DNA of 11,151 nt from Chloroflexota bacterium (GTDB taxonomy: Bacteria; Chloroflexota; Anaerolineae; Anaerolineales; Villigracilaceae): the NCBI GenBank assembly GCA_016191985.1, contig JACPVB010000084.1:1-11151 (forward strand). Reading direction: 5' to 3'. Numbering within the stretch: position 1 is the first letter of the stretch; the number at the start of each line of letters is the position of its first letter. Positions 1-7,400 of the stretch are shown here, in pieces. The notes below the pieces were generated by a model, which did not search any database, was not told where the DNA came from, and saw only the letters and a program-made list of their open reading frames with translations. Position numbers and translations under genes: made by a program.

Positions 1-1
1 A

Positions 2-1834
2 AAATGGTTGATGGATTTCACCCCCGATGACTTGCGCGAATGGGCGCGTGGGCTTGGAGTCGAAACCTTCGTTGGCACCTCCGGGCGGGTGTTTCCGAAG
101 GAGATGAAAGCCAGTCCTTTGCTGAGGGCGTGGTTGAAGAGATTGGATGAGGTGGGAGTCCATTTTCATTTGCGGCATCGGTGGAATGGATACCTCGCTC
201 AAGCCGCCGTCCTCGGCGGCTGGGACTTGGAATTTGAAACCCCCGACGGAATCAAAACCGTCCAAGCGGACGCGGTGATTCTGGCCCTTGGCGGCGGCAG
301 TTGGCGCAGACTCGGCTCGGATGGGGCCTGGGTCCATTGGCTGAGTCAGGCCGGGGTTAAGGTGGAAGCGTTGAAACCGTCCAACTGCGGATTCGATGTG
401 GATTGGAGTCAAGTCTTTAAAGAAAAATTTGACGGTCATCCGATCAAGTCCGTGGTGTTGACGTTTGAGTCCTTTCATCAACAAGGTGAATTTATTGTCA
501 CCAAGGAAGGTGTGGAGGGAAGTTTGATTTATGCGGCTTCGGCTTTGATGCGCGATGAGATTTTGGCGAATGGAAAAGCCATGATGAAGTTGGACCTCGC
601 GCCCGATAAAACAGAAGCGCAATTGCTTGAAAAATTATCAAAGCCACGCGGGTCGCGTTCGATGGCGAGTCATTTGGAAAAGACGGTGGGGATGAAAGGC
701 GTGAAGGCGGGTTTGCTGCGCGAGTTCGTGCCGAAGGATGAATTTGGGAATATGGAACGGCTTGCGTTTTACATCAAAAATTTATCCATACCGTTGACCG
801 CAACTCGTCCACTGGATGAAGCCATCAGCACTGCGGGCGGCGTGACATTTGAGTCGCTTGATGAAAACTTGATGTTGAAAAAACTCCCCGGCGTCTTTTG
901 CGCCGGGGAGATGCTTGATTGGGAAGCGCCCACAGGCGGCTATTTGCTGACGGCCTGTTTTGCAAGTGGAAGATGGGCGGGGAATGGGGTGATGAAGTGG
1001 GTGAAAAAACTGGACAGAGACAATCAAACACATCCGACACCATATTCAGAACTCAATAATGTCTTGCAGGAATTGACAGATAATGCGCAGGAAATTTTGG
1101 GCAATAACTTTGTTGGCGCATACCTGCAAGGTTCATTCGCAGTGGGTGATTTCGATATTCACAGTGATGTGGACTTCATCATCGTCATGGAAACAGAACC
1201 ATCTGATGAACACATTAATGCCTTGCAAGCCATGCATGAACGCATCTACAATCTCGATACTCGATGGGCACAGCATCTGGAAGGTTCTTATTTCCCAAAA
1301 GAAGTTTTGCGAAGCCCCACCCAGCGAGGCAGGGAACTCTGGTATCTGGATAACGGCAGCCGCGCGTTAATAAAGGCCGATCATTGCAATACAATCGTCG
1401 TTCGGTGGGTGCTCCGTGAAAATGGAGTAACTCTGGCAGGACCTCCGCCGAAGACATTGGTGGACCCGATGCCTGTTGAAATGTTGCGGATGGAAATTAT
1501 GAAAACCATCACCGGGTGGGGGCAGGAACTTCTCGACAATCCCGAACCCTTCAACAACCGCTTTTATCAAACGTACATCGTTTTGAACTTCTGCCGAATG
1601 CTGCACGATCTCCACACAGGATTTCCCGGGTCAAAACTTGCGGGAGCCGAATGGGCAAAGGTCAATCTGGAGCCCTCCTGGAATGGGCTGATTGATCGAA
1701 CATGGAGCGGGCGTCCGAATCCAGCCGTTTCCGTCCGCCAGCCCGCTGACCCTGATGATTTCGCAAGCACTCTGAAGTTCGTCCAGTATGTAATCGACAA
1801 AAGCAGGGAATTTTCAGAATCTACTGACAAGTAG
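2..1834 (+). CDS. HI0933/TIGR03862-type flavoprotein fused to an aminoglycoside-nucleotidyltransferase-like domain (5' end outside window)
   Basis: The reading frame is open from base 2, and its first residues already match the interior of the family, so the FAD-binding N-terminus lies upstream; the TTG at 8 and ATG at 11 are probably not the start. Numbering from base 8, residues 1-335 resemble the uncharacterised flavoproteins of the HI0933/TIGR03862 group: GTSGRVFP near residue 23, ALGGGSWRRLGSDG near 94, and the closing segment with CAGEMLDWEAPTGGY and GRWAG. Family members normally end about there. Here the frame continues without a stop into about 270 residues of a nucleotidyltransferase: GSFAVGDFDIHSDVDF at 375-390, with D387 and D389 as likely metal ligands and E425 (LEGSYFP) as a possible catalytic base, followed by a helical region like the C-terminal domain of AadA-type enzymes. 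Known relatives transfer AMP to aminoglycosides; the substrate here is unknown, and resistance should not be assumed. An in-frame ATG at 992 or GTG at 1001 could let the second domain be made separately. Domain calls are firm; the biological meaning of the fusion is not. Confidence 0.85.
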   Translation, partial: KWLMDFTPDDLREWARGLGVETFVGTSGRVFPKEMKASPLLRAWLKRLDEVGVHFHLRHRWNGYLAQAAVLGGWDLEFETPDGIKTVQADAVILALGGGSWRRLGSDGAWVHWLSQAGVKVEALKPSNCGFDVDWSQVFKEKFDGHPIKSVVLTFESFHQQGEFIVTKEGVEGSLIYAASALMRDEILANGKAMMKLDLAPDKTEAQLLEKLSKPRGSRSMASHLEKTVGMKGVKAGLLREFVPKDEFGNMERLAFYIKNLSIPLTATRPLDEAISTAGGVTFESLDENLMLKKLPGVFCAGEMLDWEAPTGGYLLTACFASGRWAGNGVMKWVKKLDRDNQTHPTPYSELNNVLQELTDNAQEILGNNFVGAYLQGSFAVGDFDIHSDVDFIIVMETEPSDEHINALQAMHERIYNLDTRWAQHLEGSYFPKEVLRSPTQRGRELWYLDNGSRALIKADHCNTIVVRWVLRENGVTLAGPPPKTLVDPMPVEMLRMEIMKTITGWGQELLDNPEPFNNRFYQTYIVLNFCRMLHDLHTGFPGSKLAGAEWAKVNLEPSWNGLIDRTWSGRPNPAVSVRQPADPDDFASTLKFVQYVIDKSREFSESTDK

Positions 1835-1866
1835 TAAAGATAAGGGTTGAGTGAAAATATCACATT

Positions 1867-1896
1867 AAAAAAGACCGACTTCGCGTCGGTCTTTTT
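1867..1896. terminator. Bidirectional intrinsic terminator between convergent genes
   Basis: A perfect 7-bp GC-rich stem (GACCGAC at 1873-1879, GTCGGTC at 1885-1891) with a 5-base loop is flanked by A6 on the left and T5 on the right, so the stem extends by A-T pairs. It has a U-run on either strand. It lies 32 bases after the plus-strand flavoprotein stop and 6 bases after the minus-strand lyase stop, so it can end both transcripts. Confidence 0.9.
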
Positions 1897-1901
1897 CATT
1901 C

Positions 1902-3425
1902 CTATTCCAAACTTCCTATCGCCTTTTCCACTTCACTCAAAATCTCACCAGACTTGACCAGCGCCTTCATCTTGTTATGGTCGTTGTAAAGCGGACGATC
2001 CACTTCGAGATGTTCCACGTGTTTGCGGATGACTTCGCGGGCTTTGAGCGAACCTTTGCCCGGGGTGAACTCGCGGAAGTCAAGCGCTTGTGCGGCGGCC
2101 ATGAACTCGATGCCAAGCACACCGTAAGCGTTGTCCAAAATCTGTCCATTCTTCAATGCGGTGTTCATGCCCATGGACACAAAGTCCTCCTGATCCGCCG
2201 CGGCGGGGATGGATTGAATGCTGGCAGGCGCAGATAAAATTCTTTGCTCCACAATCAAATGGTCGGCGGTGTATTGGCTGAGCATCAAGCCAGAGTAGAA
2301 GCCTGGCTCGTGCGCGAGAAAATCTGGCAAGCCTTGGGATAAAGCGGGGTTCGTCAAACGATTTAAACGGCGTTCGGATAAAACACACACCATTGTAATG
2401 GCCGCGCCCGCCATGTCCATCGGGAGGGCAACGGGCGAGCCTTGAAAGTTCGCGCCGGTGAGAGTCAATTTCATTTCAGGGACAAAGATCGGGTTATCCC
2501 CCACGCCGTTCAATTCAATTTCAACCTGCGAGCGCGCAAACGCAATCGCATCACGCGCCGTGCCGATCACCTGCGGTGTGGAGCGCATCGAGTAGGCGTC
2601 CTGCACTTTGGTTTTCATTTTGCCCGTTGTCAAATCTGAGCCTTCCACCACCTTTGCAATATTTTTCGCGGATGTGATCGCGCCCTTGAATCCGCGCAGC
2701 TCGTGCAGTTTGGTGTTATACGGTTTCATATTTCCAAGCAGCGCTTCAATGGACATCGCGGCGGCGATTTCCGCCTGTTTGAGGAAACGTTCCATATCGC
2801 AAATATGCAGCGCAGACATCGCCGTCAAAAGATTGGAGCCGTTGATCGCAGCGAGTCCATCACGCGCTTGCAAGCCGGGGATTTCAATTCCCGCGCGCCG
2901 CATCGCCTCGTGACCTGCGAGTCGTTCGCCGTTATAAAAGGCCTCTCCCTCCCCCATCAGCAGGAGAGCAGCTTGCGCCATCGGAGCAAGGTCACCGCTG
3001 GCGCCCACGGAGCCTTTCTGGCACACCACGGGCGTGACGCCTTTGTTCAACATCTCTATCAGCGTAAGAGTGATCTCAGGTCGGCAACCAGAATTCCCGT
3101 GGGCGTGAACGTTGATTCGTCCCGCCAACGCCGCGCGGACATGTTCAATCGGCGCAGGCTCGCCAATCCCTGCCGCGTGGTTGTAGATCAAATATTTTTG
3201 AAATTCTTTTACCTGCTCATCGTTCAAAATCTTTTCAGAGAACTCGCCGATGCCAGTGTTCGTGCCATACATGATTTCTTTGTTGGCAAGTTTTTCCTCC
3301 AGCATGGCGCGGCAGACTTTTATTCTTTCAAGCGCTTCGGAGGCCAGGTCAACTTTCTCATTAAAGCGGGCAATCGCAACGAGTTTTTCAACTGTGAGTT
3401 CTGATCCGTTCAGGGTGATAGTCAT
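1902..3425 (-). CDS. hutH: Histidine ammonia-lyase / aromatic amino acid ammonia-lyase (MIO enzyme)
   Basis: A cytoplasmic enzyme of the HAL/PAL/TAL superfamily, which removes ammonia from an aromatic amino acid; histidine to urocanate is the likeliest reaction. The 507-residue length is normal for bacterial HutH. The tripeptide that forms the MIO cofactor is A142-S143-G144 within GSVGASGDLAP. Other active-site positions known from the Pseudomonas enzyme are present: Y53 (YGTNTG), H83 (NHAAG), N195 (INGSN), Q275 and Y278 (QDAYS), R281, F327 and E413 (QEDFVSM). Keeping H83 and E413 favours histidine over phenylalanine or tyrosine. Unusual points are N82 where classical HAL has serine, and F after QED where HAL usually has H. 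The ATG at 3425 has a GGAG site 6 bases upstream. No hutU, hutI or hutG is nearby, so it does not sit in a standard histidine-utilisation operon here. An aromatic lyase of other specificity or an aminomutase remains possible. Confidence 0.9.
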   Translation of the reverse strand: MTITLNGSELTVEKLVAIARFNEKVDLASEALERIKVCRAMLEEKLANKEIMYGTNTGIGEFSEKILNDEQVKEFQKYLIYNHAAGIGEPAPIEHVRAALAGRINVHAHGNSGCRPEITLTLIEMLNKGVTPVVCQKGSVGASGDLAPMAQAALLLMGEGEAFYNGERLAGHEAMRRAGIEIPGLQARDGLAAINGSNLLTAMSALHICDMERFLKQAEIAAAMSIEALLGNMKPYNTKLHELRGFKGAITSAKNIAKVVEGSDLTTGKMKTKVQDAYSMRSTPQVIGTARDAIAFARSQVEIELNGVGDNPIFVPEMKLTLTGANFQGSPVALPMDMAGAAITMVCVLSERRLNRLTNPALSQGLPDFLAHEPGFYSGLMLSQYTADHLIVEQRILSAPASIQSIPAAADQEDFVSMGMNTALKNGQILDNAYGVLGIEFMAAAQALDFREFTPGKGSLKAREVIRKHVEHLEVDRPLYNDHNKMKALVKSGEILSEVEKAIGSLE

Positions 3426-3444
3426 GGGCTTCTCCGGGGTGTTT

Positions 3445-3477
3445 AGATTTCCGAAGTCTGACAGACTTCGGAAATCT
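3445..3477. repeat. REP-like palindrome, copy 1 (downstream of the transposase gene)
   Basis: A perfect inverted repeat with 15-bp arms (AGATTTCCGAAGTCT at 3445-3459, its complement at 3463-3477) and a 3-base centre GAC. It lies between the transposase stop and the lyase start. It shares the core TTCCGAAGTCT/AGACTTCGGAA with the copies at 3869 and 4133, but has T/A instead of C/G near the outer ends, and the change is matched on both arms. It is followed by GGGGG, as copy 2 is by GGGG. Confidence 0.9.
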
Positions 3478-3488
3478 GGGGGATGGGA

Positions 3489-4115
3489 TTAATCTTCAAA
3501 TGATTCCAAATACTTTCTCATATCATCGGGCAAATAACACGTTTTGACATAATGCATGACAAGTTCTTTATATTCATCCGTTGAATCGAAGTTCTCCTTG
3601 ATAAATTCCCGATCTACCAATGTGCCACTGCGTTGACCGAGCCACTCCAGATAGTTCGAGTATATCCAGTCTTCGGGTAGGGCAACCAGTCCGTCTTTTA
3701 CAGGGTTGGCATGGATATAGACGCATAAGTTGAGCAAATGGGAGTAGGTTTGAATGGGCTTCGCATGAAATTGTCCTTGAAACAGCGAACCAACGCGGGA
3801 GAATCTCTTGTTGATTGCTTTGGTGTAGGAAATCAGAAACTTTTGCATGGCAAGAGAGACCTGCCCTGAGACTTCCGAAGTCTTAAAGACTTCGGAAGTC
3901 TGGGGAGCCTGAAACATCACCTTCACCAATATATGATAATGCGTAGGCATCAAACAGTAGGCTATGATTTTCACAACAGGGATAAGATATTTCTTCAACC
4001 CACCTAAAAAGTAAAGATAATTGTCCGGCTCAAAAAAAACCGTCTGGCGGTTATTTCCACGATTGTATAAATGATAATAAATATCAGGAATAAATGGGGT
4101 CACTCTACGCGGCAT
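3489..4115 (-). CDS. REP-associated tyrosine transposase (RAYT, IS200-like Y1 family)
   Basis: A 208-residue single-strand DNA transposase-like protein of the Y1/HUH group that is associated with REP palindromes. It shows YHLYNRGNNRQ (residues 14-24), the metal-binding MPTHYHILV with H59 and H61, the likely nucleophile Y97 (ISYTKAINKRF), then GSLFQGQFHAKPI and IHANPVKDGLV, all in the family's order and spacing. The ATG at 4115 is preferred because a GGAG lies 6 bases before it; the ATG at 4121 is directly against that GGAG. An extra segment, TSEVFKTSEVS (about residues 73-83), lies between the HUH motif and the tyrosine helix. It is encoded exactly by a copy of the palindrome that flanks the gene. 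The catalytic residues are intact, so the protein may be active. RAYTs are usually single-copy and are thought to mobilise or spread REP hairpins; that role is inferred here. Transcription probably starts in the 4122-4200 region, and the gene may be read through into the lyase. Confidence 0.93.
   Translation of the reverse strand: MPRRVTPFIPDIYYHLYNRGNNRQTVFFEPDNYLYFLGGLKKYLIPVVKIIAYCLMPTHYHILVKVMFQAPQTSEVFKTSEVSGQVSLAMQKFLISYTKAINKRFSRVGSLFQGQFHAKPIQTYSHLLNLCVYIHANPVKDGLVALPEDWIYSNYLEWLGQRSGTLVDREFIKENFDSTDEYKELVMHYVKTCYLPDDMRKYLESFED
3869..3901. repeat. REP-like palindrome, copy 2, embedded in the transposase coding sequence
   Basis: Arms AGACTTCCGAAGTCT (3869-3883) and the exact complement (3887-3901) surround the centre TAA; the inner T and A also pair. 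The unit is 33 bases, a multiple of three, and in the transposase frame it encodes 11 residues without a stop. Its arms are identical to the corresponding 15 bases of copy 3. Confidence 0.92.
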
Positions 4116-4132
4116 AATCATCTCCTATCCTT

Positions 4133-4171
4133 ATCAGACTTCCGAAGTCTCGGAGACTTCGGAAGTCTGAT
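4133..4171. repeat. REP-like palindrome, copy 3 (upstream of the transposase gene)
   Basis: A perfect inverted repeat with 18-bp arms (4133-4150 and 4154-4171) around the centre CGG. The inner 33 bases match copy 2 except for the 3-base centre. It starts 18 bases upstream of the preferred transposase ATG, so the hairpin would lie in or near the 5' leader of that mRNA and could influence its translation as well as serve as a transposase substrate. Confidence 0.92.
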
Positions 4172-4216
4172 TGGGATTTGCCCTTATTGTACTCTCTCCC
4201 CATGGAAACAAAATGC

Positions 4217-4249
4217 CCGCCGCAGGGTGAGGGGGGCACCCTGCTGCGG
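4217..4249. repeat. Long GC-rich hairpin in the non-coding region upstream of the kinase
   Basis: Arms CCGCCGCAGGGTG (4217-4229) and CACCCTGCTGCGG (4237-4249) pair at 12 of 13 positions around a 7-base loop AGGGGGG. It is unrelated in sequence to the nearby REP palindromes. No U-run follows directly on the plus strand, so it is not a convincing terminator. The remainder of the 4172-4493 interval holds no credible gene. Confidence 0.6.
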
Positions 4250-4403
4250 ACAACGACATTTTACCAGAGTGCGTCAATTTTGCAAGGGTTTTTGAACACC
4301 AATTTTTAGAGGACGGCCCGCCTTCATTACTATTATGGAATTTTACAAAATTGTCAACTTGGGGAAATTAGGGGAAAACACGTATTATTTGGAAGAAAGA
4401 GGA

Positions 4404-4412
4404 TGCTATACT
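4404..4412 (+). promoter_or_regulatory. Candidate extended -10 promoter for the hybrid kinase
   Basis: TGCTATACT reads as an extended -10 (TGn followed by TATACT, one mismatch to TATAAT). The -35 region at about 4384-4389 is AT-rich without a good match, which is common for extended -10 promoters. It would give a leader of about 75 bases before the ATG at 4494. The call rests on the motif only. Confidence 0.35.
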
Positions 4413-4493
4413 TTTTCCCATGTTTTACCTTTTTCGGGAACTGTTTCCCATACCTTCAAGGCGGCCTGCTCACCGGCGGAGTAATAATTAAAT

Positions 4494-7400
4494 ATGGAAA
4501 AGTACCCTCCACCACTACGCAAGACGTTGCTTTTTGCGGTCTTTAGCCTGATCTGGATCGCGCTGTCGGATACTGCTGTAGACCTTCTTGTTCCAGAGAC
4601 AGCCTCATATCATATGTGGGTGGAAATCTTTATGGACTGGCTGTATATAAGCGTGAGTATTGTCGTGGTGTACTTCATATCCCGCAGGGATATGCAATCG
4701 CTGAGAAAAAGCGAGGAGCGCTTTCATAAGGCGTTCTATTCCAGCCCGGTGGGGCAGGTCATTACCCGCGCATCGGACGGCGTATATATTGATGTCAACC
4801 CTGCGTTTTGTGAAATGACCGGCTTCACCCAGGAGGAATTGATCGGGCAGACTTCCCTGAATTTGGGGATCATCACTCCTGAACAGCGGCGGGATTACGC
4901 AAACCAGGTCCGCGAACGGGGCTTCATCCATAACCAGGAAATGGCTATCGGGCACAAATTGGGCGGACAGCGCATATTCCTCGGCTCGATGGAGGTCATC
5001 GAACTCAATAATGAAACCTGTGTGCTTTCAACCGCCATTGACGTCACCGAGCGTATGCAGGCAGAGGAGGCAGTGCGTCAAAGCGCGGCCAATCTAACGG
5101 GCCTGATCGAAAGCACCGACGATGAGATGTGGTCGGTGGACACCCAGTATCGGCTGATCGTGGGCAATGACGGGTTCCGTGAATTCACCAGGAAATTTTT
5201 GGGGCGCGAATTGGCCACGGGCGAGAGTGTATTACAGCAAAGCATTCCCCAGGAATTGCGCGAGGAATGGCAGGGTTATTTGGATCGCGCGTTAAGGGGC
5301 GAACGGTTCATGCTGGAACTGCAAACCCATCTCGTCGAACCGCTTCAATATCGTGAGTTTTGTTATAACCCCATACGCAGTTCCGAGGGACAGGTAGTCG
5401 GCGTGGCGGTTTCGAGCCGTGACATCACCGAACGTAAACAGGTGGAAGATGCGGTACGAGCAAGTGAATTACGCTTTCGCGCATTGATCGAACACGGGCT
5501 GGATAACATCTCTCTCCTGGCAGCGGATGGGACCCTGCTGTGGGAAAGCCCGGCCTCTGTCCTTATGCTGGGATATGAATATGACCAGTTCAAAGGAAAA
5601 AATATTTTTGAGCTGGTGCACCCGGATGACCTGGAATGGGTGCAATCGAAATTTGGGGAGATTCTCAGCGCACCCGGCAATGTGATCCATGGGCTGTTTC
5701 GTCTTAAACATTCCGACGGCTCTTCGCGCTGGGTGGAAGCAATCGGCACCAACCTGCTGCACGAGCCGAGCGTTGGCGCGATTGTCATCAATTACCGTGA
5801 TATCACCGAACGCAAGCAGGCAGAAGAGGCGCTGCAAAAAAGCGAGCGGACGTACCGCGCCCTGTTCGAGCATGCCAACGACGCGATATTCCTCCTGAAC
5901 CTGGAGGGCGTCCAGATAGCAGCAAACCAGAAGGCCGCCGATATGCTGGGTTACGAAAGAGACGAATTGATCGGCATGACGGTCAAAGATATCGTTGCTC
6001 CCCGTGAATATTCCGCGGCAGAAAACAAGATGGCGACATTGCTGGCTGGTCAATCCCTGCCAATCTATGAGCGTATGTTCCGAAAGAAAAATGGGACTGA
6101 ATTTCCAGTCGAGGTCAACGTGGCTCTGGTACGTGATGCGGAAGACAAGCCGTTTTATATCCAAAGCATCGTGCGCGACATCACCGAACGCAAGCTGGCC
6201 GAAGATGCGCTGGAGGAAAGCGAGAGGCGCTATCGCACCCTGTTCGAGGATGCGCCTATTGCCGTCTGGGAGGAGGATTTCTCCGAGGCAAAAAAATACC
6301 TGGATTCTCTGAGACAGGCGGGAGTCACCGATTTGCGAGCCTATTTCGCCTCTCATCCTAAAGCGGTAGCTGAGTGCTCCGCGATGATCAGGATCCTAAA
6401 CGTAAACAAGGCCGCCCTGCAAATGTATCGGGCTGCCAGCAAGGAAGAACTGATCGAAGGGACGCTCCTCGAACTCAGCAAAGGAGAGGCGGAGAATCTT
6501 TCTGAAGACCTCATCGCCATCGCAGAGGGAAGAACCGGCAACAGTTGGGATGGCATGGATGAAACCATGACAGGCGAACCCATCGAGATCAGCCTGAATT
6601 GGTCAGTCGTCACAGGCCGTGAGCAGGATTTCTCCAAAGTCATTGTTACCACGGTCGACATCACCGAACATAAACGGACGGTGGAAGCCCTGCGCGAGAG
6701 CCGCGAAACGTATCGGAACCTTTTTGAAAATAACCCTCATCCCATGTGGGTCTACGATGCGGAAACCTTCGCCTTCCTGATGGTCAATGATGCCGCTATT
6801 GACTACTATGGCTATTCCAAGGAGGAATTCATGAAGATGACCATCAAGGATATCCGCCCGAAGGAGGATGTGCCCGCCCTCCTGGACAACCTGAAACAGG
6901 GAAACTTCCCATTGGAAAGGTCATCAGGCTGGAGACATTTAAAAAAAGACGGGACCATCATTGACGTGGAGATCACCTCCCACACTACCCAGTTTGGGGA
7001 ACGAGCCGCCCGGCTGGTATTGGCAAACGACATCACCGAGCGCAGACAGGCGGAAGAGAAACGTAACCGTGCCGAACGGGAATTGATCGAAAATGAAGAG
7101 CGTTACCGCCAGGCGATCACAGCAGCGAGCGCCATTCCATATAGCCTCGACTATGTTACGAATCAATATTTGTTCATGGGCGCAGGTATCGCCGAACTAA
7201 CCGGCTTCTCGCCCGAAGAATTCTCTCCACAGCTTCTTGATTTTCTCATCCAGGAATCGATTATGCAGGGAAATTTTACAGGAATACCCATGCGCGAGGC
7301 CGTGAAGCGAATTCGCAGCGGCGAAGGCGACCTTTTATGGAAGTGCGACCATCGCATTCGTACACGTTCCGGCGAGGAGCGTTGGTTTTCCGATGCCTCC

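Noticed and set aside
1083..1370. Plus-strand frame of 95 codons inside the nucleotidyltransferase domain
   Set aside because: It is a +1 shadow of the fusion gene; the true frame carries the catalytic motifs across the whole stretch, so it is not a frameshifted remnant.
2703..3404. Long plus-strand open frame of 233 codons
   Set aside because: It lies wholly opposite the well-supported ammonia-lyase gene, its translation shows no recognisable family and it has no ribosome binding site; it is an antisense shadow.
4116..4121. Transposase start at the ATG at 4121
   Set aside because: The GGAG is directly adjacent to that ATG; the next ATG, 6 bases on, has proper spacing and gives the usual MPRR start of the family.
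3445..4171. CRISPR-like array formed by the three palindromes
   Set aside because: Only three copies, spaced by hundreds of bases with a transposase gene between and around them, and no cas gene; REP elements explain them.
4202..4309. Small plus-strand open frame of 35 codons starting METKCPPQGEGG
   Set aside because: There is no ribosome binding site, and it runs through the 4217-4249 hairpin; no family is recognisable.
5469..6356. Minus-strand open frame of 295 codons
   Set aside because: It is antisense to the PAS region of the kinase, and its repeated motifs (such as LAFLQR) are mirror images of the repeated PAS linkers.
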